A DNA stretch of 11,556 nucleotides from Acidimicrobiales bacterium (GTDB lineage Bacteria > Actinomycetota > Acidimicrobiia > Acidimicrobiales > UBA8190). The DNA is taken from the NCBI GenBank assembly GCA_030042575.1, contig JASHZK010000239.1, positions 1-11,556 on the forward strand. The letters are read 5' to 3'. Below are positions 1 to 6,382 of this stretch, piece after piece. Every line of letters begins with the position of its first letter. The first letter of the stretch is position 1. A model generated the notes under the pieces. The model had not been told where the DNA came from. It saw nothing but the letters and a program-made list of their open reading frames with translations, and did not search any database. Both the position numbers and the translations under genes were made by a program.

Positions 1-2
1 GC

Positions 3-554
3 AATCAGCCGGGCTCGGCTCACCAATCGTCGGCCGACGAGTTCCTGTCCACCATGGAGGTGAACCTCCTGGGCGTGCACCGGTTGGTGGGGATGGTGCT
101 CCCGGCCATGGTGGAGCGGGGTCACGGCGACGTGGTGTTCGTCACCTCGGAGGTGGTGCGCTGGCCCCGGGTGCGCAACAGCCTGTATGTGGCCTCCAAG
201 TGGGGCCTGGCCGGCTACGCCCGTACCCTGCAGATGGAGCTCGAAGGCACGGGCGTACGCGCTTCGATGGTCCAGCCCGGACAGACCCTCTCCGAGATGG
301 GCGGAGACTGGGATCCCGGACTCACCGCCGAGATCCTCGGGGAGTGGGTGCACTGGGGCGTGGCCCGCCACGACAACTTCCTGCGACCGCAGGCTGTCGC
401 CACCGCCGTGTGCAGCGTGGTCCAGGCTCCGCCCGGCACCCACCTCACCCTCATCGAGGTCGAGCCCGAGGCCCCCCGCCGGCGCCAAGGCGTCCGGCCG
501 TCCGACCGAACACCGGAGGAGAAAGCGCAGGACGATGACCGTTACCATGGCTGA
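3..554 (+). CDS. Short-chain dehydrogenase/reductase, 5'-truncated
   Basis: This is the C-terminal part of an NAD(P)-dependent short-chain dehydrogenase. The reading frame is open from the window edge, so the Rossmann glycine motif and the true start lie upstream. Visible family landmarks are an N-x-x-G-type helix (NLLGVHR), a strand ending in a Ser that is the likely catalytic serine (VFVTSE), and the catalytic YxxxK motif (YVASK, Tyr codon 186-188). A PGQT segment in the usual P-G-x-x-x-T place follows. The tail after about codon 150 is charged and probably disordered. The gene overlaps the next gene by 20 bp, so the two are probably co-translated. In mycobacteria an SDR (Rv0765c) sits directly upstream of cyp51, and this gene holds the same place. 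Oxidation or reduction of a sterol or steroid hydroxyl/keto group is therefore an inference from context; the substrate cannot be read from the sequence. Confidence 0.9.
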   Translation, partial: NQPGSAHQSSADEFLSTMEVNLLGVHRLVGMVLPAMVERGHGDVVFVTSEVVRWPRVRNSLYVASKWGLAGYARTLQMELEGTGVRASMVQPGQTLSEMGGDWDPGLTAEILGEWVHWGVARHDNFLRPQAVATAVCSVVQAPPGTHLTLIEVEPEAPRRRQGVRPSDRTPEEKAQDDDRYHG

Positions 555-1896
555 GCCGCCGCTCGTGTCGGGGTGCCAAGAGCCCCACGGGCACCTCGAG
601 GAGCTACGGCGTGACCCCATCGGGCTCATGCGCCGGGTTCGCCAGGAGTGCGGGGACGTCGGCCGTTTCCGCCTGGCCGGTAAAGAGGTGGTGCTCCTCA
701 CCGGTGCCGAGGCCAACGAGGCCTTCTTCCGAGCCCCCGAAGAGCTCCTCGACCAGGCCGAGGCCTATCCGTTCATGAAGCCGATCTTCGGCGAGGGCGT
801 GGTCTTCGACGCTCCGCCCGAGCGTCGCCGCGAGATGCTGCACAACCAGGCGCTGCGCGACAAGTTCATGCGCGGTCATGCCGCCACCATCGCCGGCGAG
901 GTCCAGGCCATGGTGGCCGGCTGGGGATCCACCGGCACCATCGACCTGCTCGACTTCTTCGCCGAGCTCACCATCTACACCTCCTCCGCCTGTCTCATCG
1001 GCCGCAAGTTCCGGGCCGAGCTCGACCGGCGTTTCGCCGAGCTCTACCACGACCTGGAACGGGGCACCGACGCCCTGGCCTACGTGGACCCCTACGCCGC
1101 CATCGAGAGTTTCGCCCGCCGTGACGTGGCGCGGGCCGGTCTGGTGGAACTCGTCCAACAGATCGTCGATCGCCGGGAAGCCGGTCCTCCGCCGACCGAC
1201 CAGGACCGCGACCTGCTCGACGTGCTCATGTCGGTAGGCGACGACAGCGGCGCCCGCCGGTTCTCGACCGACATGGTGACGGGCATGTTCATATCGATGA
1301 TGTTCGCCGGTCACCACACCACCTCGGGGACGGCGGCCTGGACGTTGATCGAGCTGGCTCGCCACCAGCACGTGCTGGCCGCCGTGGTGGCCGAGCTCGA
1401 CCAGCTCTATGCCCAGGGCGAGGAGGTGAGCTATCAGGCGCTGCGGGAGATGCCCATGCTCGAGTCGGCCATCAAGGAGGCCCTGCGCCTGCACCCCCCG
1501 CTCATCCTGGTGCTGCGGGTGGCCAAGGAGGAGATGGAGGTGGAGGGGTATCGGATCGCGCCCGGCCAGTTGGTGGGAGCCAGCCTGTCGGTGTCCAACC
1601 GCCTCCCCGAGGACTTCCCCCATCCCGACGACTTCGTGCCCGAGCGCTATCTCGAACCCAGAGCCGAGGACAGGGCCAATCCCTGGACCTGGATCCCCTT
1701 CGGCGCCGGGCGTCACCGTTGCGTGGGGGCGCCCTTCGCCATGATGCAGCTCAAGGCCATCTTCTCGGTGTTGCTGCGCGGCTGGGAATTCGAGTTGACC
1801 CAGCCGCCCGACAGCTACAGCAACGACCACTCCAAGATGGTGGTCCAGCTGGCCCAGCCCTGTGGGGCCCGCTATCACCGACGGAGCTCGCCATGA
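535..1896 (+). CDS. cyp51: Cytochrome P450 CYP51, sterol 14-alpha-demethylase
   Basis: This 453-residue P450 has the normal bacterial length and the CYP51 marks. The B'-helix/B-C-loop signature runs from Y78 to D92 (Y-x-x-M-x-P-x-F-G-x-G-V-x-F-D). The I helix has AGHHTTSG around residues 258-265, where CYP51 carries His-Thr instead of the usual acid-alcohol pair. ExxR is E315/R318, and the haem loop is FGAGRHRCVG with Cys396. Long stretches match my memory of M. tuberculosis CYP51, including FFAELTIYTSSACLIG and NDHSKMVVQLAQP. The family removes the 14-alpha-methyl group of lanosterol-type sterols using electrons from a ferredoxin. The start at 535 lies 15 bases after GGAGG (515-519); an in-frame ATG at 547 is the alternative. 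The gene overlaps the SDR by 20 bp and the ferredoxin by 4 bp (ATGA). Whether the host makes sterols or modifies imported ones is not visible here. Confidence 0.95.
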   Translation: MTVTMAEPPLVSGCQEPHGHLEELRRDPIGLMRRVRQECGDVGRFRLAGKEVVLLTGAEANEAFFRAPEELLDQAEAYPFMKPIFGEGVVFDAPPERRREMLHNQALRDKFMRGHAATIAGEVQAMVAGWGSTGTIDLLDFFAELTIYTSSACLIGRKFRAELDRRFAELYHDLERGTDALAYVDPYAAIESFARRDVARAGLVELVQQIVDRREAGPPPTDQDRDLLDVLMSVGDDSGARRFSTDMVTGMFISMMFAGHHTTSGTAAWTLIELARHQHVLAAVVAELDQLYAQGEEVSYQALREMPMLESAIKEALRLHPPLILVLRVAKEEMEVEGYRIAPGQLVGASLSVSNRLPEDFPHPDDFVPERYLEPRAEDRANPWTWIPFGAGRHRCVGAPFAMMQLKAIFSVLLRGWEFELTQPPDSYSNDHSKMVVQLAQPCGARYHRRSSP

Positions 1897-2087
1897 AGGT
1901 GGTGGTCGATCGCGACCTGTGCCAGGGCCACGGAGTGTGCGAGTCCGAGGCACCCGAGCTGTTCTCGGTGTCCAAGCAGGGCGTGCTCAGCATCCTCGAC
2001 GAGGCGCCGCCGGAGGATCTACGAGGCCAGGTCGAGCGGGCCGTGCGGTTCTGTCCCACTGGGGCCCTTCGCATAGAGGAGGACTGA
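1893..2087 (+). CDS. Small 3Fe-4S-type ferredoxin, CYP51 redox partner
   Basis: This 64-residue ferredoxin is the probable electron donor to the P450 encoded just upstream. Its cluster motif is C10-x2-H13-x2-C16 followed by C54-P55, so the second cysteine of the usual C-x2-C-x2-C set is a histidine. P450-linked actinobacterial ferredoxins often replace this cysteine and carry a [3Fe-4S] cluster, or occasionally a His-ligated [4Fe-4S] one. The sequence around it (DRDLCQGHGVCESEAPELF) is close to the mycobacterial Rv0763c protein as I recall it. The start ATG overlaps the cyp51 stop (ATGA), with GGAG at 1883-1886, six bases ahead. A separate ferredoxin reductase is needed and is not in this window. 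Confidence 0.93.
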   Translation: MKVVVDRDLCQGHGVCESEAPELFSVSKQGVLSILDEAPPEDLRGQVERAVRFCPTGALRIEED

Positions 2088-2092
2088 CGGAG

Positions 2093-2650
2093 ATGGCGTA
2101 CCCCTATGAGGAGCTGGCCGAGATGGTGCAGCGCTGGCTCGAGGCCAACAGCCGGGCCGAGGAGCACGGTGACTGGCGGCCCATGGCGGAGATGTACACC
2201 GAGGACGCCACTTACGGCTGGAATCTCGGGCCCAACGAGGAGTTCATGGCCGTCGGCCGCCAACAGATCCGCGACGTCGCCTTGGGCCTGGAGATGGGCG
2301 GGCTCGACGGATGGCAGTACCCCTATCAGAAGGTGCTCATCGACCCCGAGCAGGGTGAGGTGGTGGGCTTCTGGCGACAGATCGCCGACGTCCCCCGCCC
2401 CGACGGCTCGGCCTACGAGGTGGCGGGGATCGGCGGCAGCTGGTTTCGCTATGCCGGTAACTGGCAGTGGTCGTGGCAGCGCGACTTCTTCGATGTGGGC
2501 AATGCCACTGCCTTGTTCGTGGAGATGATCAGGGCCTCCTCCCTGTCCGACGGCATGCGACGGCGCGTCGAGCGGGCCTCGTCCGCCGACCTCCAACCGG
2601 GCCACTACCGCTCGGGCCAGTCACCGGTGGGGCTGTGGGCGCTGCCCTAG
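2093..2650 (+). CDS. NTF2/SnoaL-like fold protein of the cyp51 operon
   Basis: This 185-residue protein begins with an amphipathic helix rich in Glu, Met and Trp (EELAEMVQRWLEAN), followed by HGDWRPMAEMYTEDATY. That is the helix-loop-strand pattern of the SnoaL/NTF2 superfamily, which includes polyketide cyclases, ketosteroid isomerase-like proteins and scytalone dehydratases. The middle contains a Trp- and Arg-rich strand region (GFWRQIADV, GGSWFRYAG, WQWSWQRDFFDV) that would line a pocket. The C-terminal 45 residues are charged. It starts 5 bp after the ferredoxin stop with a strong GGAGG at 2078-2082, so it belongs to the same transcript. Membership of a sterol/steroid P450 operon suggests binding or isomerising a sterol intermediate, but no catalytic residue can be assigned and the function is unproven. 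Confidence 0.85.
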   Translation: MAYPYEELAEMVQRWLEANSRAEEHGDWRPMAEMYTEDATYGWNLGPNEEFMAVGRQQIRDVALGLEMGGLDGWQYPYQKVLIDPEQGEVVGFWRQIADVPRPDGSAYEVAGIGGSWFRYAGNWQWSWQRDFFDVGNATALFVEMIRASSLSDGMRRRVERASSADLQPGHYRSGQSPVGLWALP

Positions 2651-2653
2651 GCT
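2648..2653 (+). promoter_or_regulatory. Candidate -10 element for a leaderless transcript
   Basis: TAGGCT fits the actinobacterial TANNNT -10 pattern and ends six bases before the ATG at 2660. No ribosome binding site lies between them. This is the arrangement expected if transcription starts at or next to the start codon. The hexamer overlaps the stop codon of the upstream gene. No convincing -35 is seen. Confidence 0.4.
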
Positions 2654-2659
2654 GCTCGT

Positions 2660-2794
2660 ATGGGTGAGAAGTCGCTGCCGTCGGGTCACGCCAAGAAGCC
2701 GAGCCGGAGCATCAAGGAGAAACGCGAGGCCAAGCGGGTGAAGAAGGAGGCGCAGGACAAGGTCCGCAAGCAGTGGATGTCGGAGGGCAAGTAG
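2660..2794 (+). CDS. Small basic protein, 44 residues, unknown function
   Basis: This short reading frame (MGEKSLPSGHAKK..., ending WMSEGK) encodes 44 residues, of which about a third are Lys or Arg. The centre (SIKEKREAKRVKKEAQDKV) is predicted to be one long charged helix. There is no Cys, no membrane segment and no signal peptide. Several features argue that it is real: codon use matches its neighbours, it fits between the cyp51 operon and the convergent transporter genes without overlap, and a TANNNT element sits just upstream. I recall similar tiny Lys/Arg-rich hypothetical proteins in actinobacteria but cannot name a family. Nucleic-acid or ribosome binding would suit the charge, but that is only inference. 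Confidence 0.6.
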   Translation: MGEKSLPSGHAKKPSRSIKEKREAKRVKKEAQDKVRKQWMSEGK

Positions 2795-2797
2795 GCG

Positions 2798-2813
2798 CCT
2801 GCTAGTGGGCAGG
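2798..2813. terminator. Weak inverted repeat between convergent genes
   Basis: CCTGC and GCAGG flank a six-base loop in the seven-base gap and first codons between the convergent stops at 2794 and 2802. It could end transcription from either side. The stem is only five base pairs with no T-run, so support is weak. Confidence 0.2.
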
Positions 2814-3644
2814 AGCGGTCTCGGGGGCAAGACCGACAGAGCCGGGGCGGACGGTGTGGGCCTGCCGCCAGGCCGCCCACAGGCGGCCGATGACGTACAG
2901 CGCGGCGCCGATGGTGCCGACGAGGAACCCGACCGGCCAGTTGCGCTCGTAGGCGATGGCCAGTGAGGCCCACACCGTCACGAGTGCCAGCGCCACCGAA
3001 AGGGCGATGGCGGCCAAAGGGCTGTCGGTGAAGCAGCGGCTGGCGGCGGGCGGGCCGATCATGAGGCTGAACATGAGCAGTGCCCCGACCACGGGCACCG
3101 CCGCCGTGGTGGCCAGGGCCACGACGACCAGGAACAGCATCTCCATCCGGTGACTGCGCACCCCGCGCGCCTCGCCCATGTCGGGCAGCACCGACGTGAG
3201 CATGAGGGGCCGGTACATGAGCGCCACAGCCACGATGGCGACGCCGGCCACGACGGCGCTGGGCAGCACCTCGTTGGCGCTCACCCCGAGCACCTCGCCG
3301 AACAACAGAGAGTAGATGGCTTGGGCGTACTCGGTCTTGTAGCTCAAGAACAGCTCCCCCGTCCCGAGCAGCATCACCAGGGTCAGGGCGGTGACCACGT
3401 CATGGCGACCGCGCTTGCCCAGCCAGGCGATCCCCAGGGCACTGGCCAGGGCGAAGGTCCCCATGCCGAACACCGTGCTGATCCCGAGCAGGCTGGCGCC
3501 GGCTGCCCCCGTGAAGGCGGACTGGGGCAGGGCGTGGGCCACGAAGGCGGAGCCGCGCACGACGACGAAGAAGCCCACCACCCCGGCTACCACGGCGGCG
3601 ATGCTCCCCACGATCCAGGCGTTGGTCATGAAGCCGGCGAACAC
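2802..3644 (-). CDS. Metal ABC transporter permease (ABC-3 family), second permease
   Basis: This is an integral membrane permease of the ZnuB/MntB/TroC (ABC-3) family, about 280 residues with eight or nine hydrophobic segments. The family stretches are visible: VVVRGSAFVAHALPQSAF near the N-terminus, the mid-protein YSLLFGEVLGVS, and VVGALLMFSLMIGPPAASRCFTDSP, which resembles the conserved coupling region. It forms the membrane channel with the other permease for Zn or Mn uptake. The start is uncertain: a GTG at 3650 overlaps the previous stop (GTGA) but directly abuts the GGGGAGG ribosome site. The GTG at 3644 has a six-base spacing and is preferred. It is the last gene of a four-gene operon and converges on the small basic-protein gene. 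Confidence 0.9.
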   Translation of the reverse strand: MFAGFMTNAWIVGSIAAVVAGVVGFFVVVRGSAFVAHALPQSAFTGAAGASLLGISTVFGMGTFALASALGIAWLGKRGRHDVVTALTLVMLLGTGELFLSYKTEYAQAIYSLLFGEVLGVSANEVLPSAVVAGVAIVAVALMYRPLMLTSVLPDMGEARGVRSHRMEMLFLVVVALATTAAVPVVGALLMFSLMIGPPAASRCFTDSPLAAIALSVALALVTVWASLAIAYERNWPVGFLVGTIGAALYVIGRLWAAWRQAHTVRPGSVGLAPETAPAH

Positions 3645-3646
3645 GA

Positions 3647-4552
3647 TCACCCTCCCCGGGCCATACGGTCCTGGCCGGTCGCGGTCCGCTTGGCTCTCGT
3701 CCAGCCCTGAAGGTCGGCGACCAGATAGAGAACGAAGATCACCGCCACCACGCAGAAGCTCGCCGGCCAGCCGTGGTGGCCGGGCCACTGCGCGCTGTCG
3801 TAGGCGACCAGGATCCCCGACCACACACCGAGCAGGCCGATCCCGGCTGCCGCCCCCATGGCCGCCGCCGGGCGCCTGGTCAGGCGCAGGGCGGTGGCGG
3901 CCGGGCCGATGAGCAGTGCCGTGCTGAGGATGGCCCCCACCGTGATGGCCGACAGGGCCACGGCCAGGGCCAGCATGAGCAGGAAGCCGGCGCCGACGAG
4001 GCGGACCGGGACGCCTCGGACCCGGGCCATCTCCGCGCTGAGCGAGCTGAACAAAAGCGGCCGGTACGACACCGAAGCGGCGGCCAGGATGGCCAGGCTG
4101 AAGGCCACCGTGGCCGGCACCGTCGCCCCGCTGATGGTGAACAGCGATCCGAAGAGGATCGTGGTCGTGGCCCCAGTGGTGCTGGACACGGTGGTGTCCC
4201 AGAAGAGCAACAGCGCCGCCACCCCCAGCGCCGCCCCCAGGACCACCCCGGTGGCCACGTCGCGCCCCCGGCGGCGCTCGACGCCGAGCAGTTCCATGGC
4301 GCCGGCGGCGGCGACGGCGACGGCCAGGAATCCCCACAAGGTGCCGACGCCGAGCAGGAATGCGGCCGAGCCCCCGGTGGTGTCCATGTCGGAGAAGGCG
4401 TGGCCGGCGAAGGACTGGCCCCGTACCACGGTGAACACGCCGACCACGCCCGACATCACCGCCACCATCCCCCCGGCCACAAGGGCGACGTGGACCGGGC
4501 TGCTGGAGAAGAACCCCGCCTCGAAGACGACGTTGGCGCTCAGCCCGTTCAC
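3647..4552 (-). CDS. Metal ABC transporter permease (ABC-3 family), first permease
   Basis: This 301-residue multi-spanning membrane protein is of the same ABC-3 permease family as its downstream neighbour. The N-terminus carries FTVVRGQSFAGHAFSDMDTTG, matching the conserved V-x-R-x-x-S-x-x-x-H-A-x-x region of ZnuB-like permeases. LFGSLFTIS and GAILSTALLIGPAATALRLTRRP follow. The last 20 residues are basic and probably cytoplasmic. The start is a GTG whose last bases overlap the ATPase stop (GTGA); its own stop overlaps a GTG used or bypassed by the next gene. The two permeases differ clearly in sequence, so the importer is probably a heterodimeric pore rather than the homodimer of classical ZnuB. 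Confidence 0.9.
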   Translation of the reverse strand: MNGLSANVVFEAGFFSSSPVHVALVAGGMVAVMSGVVGVFTVVRGQSFAGHAFSDMDTTGGSAAFLLGVGTLWGFLAVAVAAAGAMELLGVERRRGRDVATGVVLGAALGVAALLLFWDTTVSSTTGATTTILFGSLFTISGATVPATVAFSLAILAAASVSYRPLLFSSLSAEMARVRGVPVRLVGAGFLLMLALAVALSAITVGAILSTALLIGPAATALRLTRRPAAAMGAAAGIGLLGVWSGILVAYDSAQWPGHHGWPASFCVVAVIFVLYLVADLQGWTRAKRTATGQDRMARGG

Positions 4553-5379
4553 GTCCGTTCCAGCCAGTGCGGGGCCGAGGCGAGGATCTCGGTCTGGTCG
4601 TGGGACCCGGCCACGACCAGGATGCGGCCCTCCACCCGGAGCACGGTGACCGGATGGCCGTACAGCTCGCTCAGCACCTCGCTGCGCACGACCTCGTCCA
4701 CCGTGCCGCTGGCGGCCCGTCCGGCGGCCACGTACACCACCCGCTCCATGGCCGGCAGCAACGGGTTCATGTCGTGGGCGGAGAGCAGGACGGCGACATG
4801 GTGCTCGGTGGCCACGCGCCGCATCAGCTCGACGATCTCGTGCCCGCTGGCGATGTCGAGGTTGGCCAGGGGCTCGTCGAGAAGCAGGAGCTCCGGCTGG
4901 CCGATGAGGGCGTGGGCGATCAGAACCCGCTGCTGCTCACCGCCGGACAGGTTGCCCATTCGTGAGTCGGCGAAGCCGGCGGCGTCGACCGCCCCGAGCA
5001 TCTCCTCGATGCGTCGGCGCCGGACGCCCGACGAGGTGGAAAGGCCGAAGCGGTGCCCGTCCAGCCCCAAGCCGACCACGTCCCGAGCCCGAAGCGGGAG
5101 ATCCGGGTCGATGAGGACCTTCTGAGGGACGTAGCCGACCGATCGGTTGTGCCTGGCACCGGCCTTGCCCTTGACGAGGACCCGACCGGCAGTCGGTTCC
5201 TGGAGCCCCAGGATCACCCTCAGGATCGTGGTCTTGCCTGCTCCGTTCGACCCGATGAGCCCCGTGAACTCACCAGGGCGGACGGAGAAGCTCACGTCAC
5301 GGAGCACTTCGTGTCCGGACAGCCACACGCTGATCCCGTCGAGGGACACCAGGTTCCCCGAGGCCTCGGCCGGACCCAC
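4549..5379 (-). CDS. Metal ABC transporter ATP-binding protein (ZnuC/MntA-like)
   Basis: This 276-residue ATPase drives the importer. Walker A is GSNGAGKTT (43-51), the Q-loop Gln is Q86, the ABC signature is LSGGE (144-148), Walker B is LLLLDEP (164-170) and the switch His is H202. All catalytic residues are intact. The C-terminal 45 residues (a GHPVTVLRVEGRILVVAG stretch) extend past the core, as in other metal-importer ATPases. The GTG start lies two bases after the TAG stop of the binding-protein gene, with GGAG in that gene's last codons as ribosome site. The stop overlaps the first permease start. Metal uptake is assigned from the neighbouring cluster-9 binding protein and ABC-3 permeases. 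Confidence 0.93.
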   Translation of the reverse strand: MGPAEASGNLVSLDGISVWLSGHEVLRDVSFSVRPGEFTGLIGSNGAGKTTILRVILGLQEPTAGRVLVKGKAGARHNRSVGYVPQKVLIDPDLPLRARDVVGLGLDGHRFGLSTSSGVRRRRIEEMLGAVDAAGFADSRMGNLSGGEQQRVLIAHALIGQPELLLLDEPLANLDIASGHEIVELMRRVATEHHVAVLLSAHDMNPLLPAMERVVYVAAGRAASGTVDEVVRSEVLSELYGHPVTVLRVEGRILVVAGSHDQTEILASAPHWLERT

Positions 5380-5381
5380 GG

Positions 5382-6317
5382 CTAGAGCTTCTCCGTGGAC
5401 CTGCCGGAGGCCAGCGCCTGGTAGAGGGCGGTGGTCTCGGCTTCCATCCAGCTCTGGTAGTCGTAGCCGGGGACGGGCATGGTCTCGTACACGCCGACCA
5501 CGGGAATGTGGTCCTCGTGGGCCAGAGAGAGCAGAAGCCGGGTGATCGAGTTCGTCACCTGCTGGTTGTAGACGAAGACCTTCACCTTGTGCTGGTTGAA
5601 CAGGCTCTCCTGGAAGGAGTTGTCCTGCGGAGTGGTGTCCACCCCGTTCATGACGTCGGCGGAGAACGACCAGGGGGTGAGGTCGTCAGTGCCGGCGGCC
5701 TGGAGCATGTAGTCGCCCACCGGCTCGGTGGTGGCCACCGGTGCGCCCGGGAAGGTGTCTTTCACCTTGGCGATGTCGGCCAGCCACGGGTCGAGCGATT
5801 TGACGAACGTGGTGGCGCTGGCCTGGAAGTAGGCGGCGTGAGCAGGCTGCAACTTCGAGAGGTCGGCGGCGACCGCTCTGGCCACCGCCGGCATGGTGGT
5901 CGGGTCGTACCACAAGTGCGGGTTCGCCGTGTCCTCGGGCAGCCCGAGGAGGTCTTGCACGTCGATGACCTTGCGCTTGGGGTTCGGCGATCCGCTCTCG
6001 ATGGTGTTCATGTAGGTGTCGTAGCCCACGCCGTTCTGCACGACGAGTTGGGCGGCGGACACCACCTGGGCCACCTTGGGGCTGGCTTCGAAGGTGTGGG
6101 GGTCGGTGTTCGGATTGCTCTCGATGGCGGTCACCTGCACGTAGGGGCCGCCGATCTGGGAGATCACGTTGGCGTACTCGTTCTCGGCACCCACTGCCAC
6201 CACCTTTCCGGGCGGGGCGGCGCTGGTGGCCGCCGAACAGGCGGCCAAAGTGACGGCGGTGCCGAAGGTAGCCCCGCCCACGGTCAGGGAGCGCAGGAGC
6301 TTGGGTCGGAAGGTCAC
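5382..6317 (-). CDS. Zn/Mn ABC transporter substrate-binding lipoprotein (cluster 9)
   Basis: This 311-residue lipoprotein has a basic N-terminus, a hydrophobic core and the lipobox LAAC with acylated Cys27, so it is anchored outside the membrane. Cluster-9 metal-binding landmarks are visible: NTDPHTFE with His74, NPHLWYDP with His134, TTEPVGDYM with Glu198, and GVYETMP with Glu278. Together these could form the metal site. No His-rich loop, the usual mark of ZnuA-type zinc carriers, is present, so zinc versus manganese remains open. The start is GTG at 6317, with a TAAGGT element seven bases upstream and only a weak AAGG. It is the first gene of the operon and diverges from a Fur-family gene. 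Confidence 0.92.
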   Translation of the reverse strand: MTFRPKLLRSLTVGGATFGTAVTLAACSAATSAAPPGKVVAVGAENEYANVISQIGGPYVQVTAIESNPNTDPHTFEASPKVAQVVSAAQLVVQNGVGYDTYMNTIESGSPNPKRKVIDVQDLLGLPEDTANPHLWYDPTTMPAVARAVAADLSKLQPAHAAYFQASATTFVKSLDPWLADIAKVKDTFPGAPVATTEPVGDYMLQAAGTDDLTPWSFSADVMNGVDTTPQDNSFQESLFNQHKVKVFVYNQQVTNSITRLLLSLAHEDHIPVVGVYETMPVPGYDYQSWMEAETTALYQALASGRSTEKL

Positions 6318-6324
6318 GCCCGGG

Positions 6325-6354
6325 ACCTTAGACGAGAATAGTTCTCATTTCCAA
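6325..6354 (-). promoter_or_regulatory. Candidate promoter of the metal-importer operon
   Basis: On the - strand, TTGGAA (6354-6349) matches four of six bases of a -35 box. TAAGGT (6330-6325) fits a TANNNT -10 box, with an 18-bp spacer. The -10 ends seven bases before the GTG at 6317, so the mRNA may be leaderless or nearly so. A second -10-like TATTCT (6340-6335) lies within the palindrome. Confidence 0.4.
6334..6346. promoter_or_regulatory. Candidate Fur/Zur operator palindrome
   Basis: GAGAA and TTCTC form a perfect inverted repeat around the three-base centre TAG. It is one of few AT-richer spots in the region. On the - strand, TGAGAACTATTCTCG matches 10 of 15 positions of a TGAAAATCATTTTCA-like Zur box as I recall it. 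It lies between the candidate -35 and -10 of the importer promoter, and about 23 bp ahead of the -10-like box of the divergent Fur-family gene. Binding there would repress the importer and perhaps the regulator itself. Confidence 0.5.
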
Positions 6355-6368
6355 TTGCCTGCTCCAGC

Positions 6369-6374
6369 TAGGCT
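6369..6374 (+). promoter_or_regulatory. Candidate -10 element of the Fur-family gene
   Basis: TAGGCT ends eight bases before the GTG at 6383 and is the same hexamer found ahead of the small basic-protein gene. The run of G bases before the GTG could also act as a weak ribosome site. No clear -35 is seen. Confidence 0.35.
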
Positions 6375-6382
6375 CGGGGGGC

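Noticed and set aside
604..1953. Long open frame on the - strand opposite cyp51 (449 codons)
   Set aside because: It mirrors the P450 gene in high-GC DNA, has low-complexity His/Gly-rich composition and no domain. The + strand frame is a clear CYP51.
3773..5125. Long + strand frame opposite the ABC ATPase and permease
   Set aside because: Composition is Gly/Arg/Gln-rich without any motif; the - strand carries intact Walker motifs and membrane segments.
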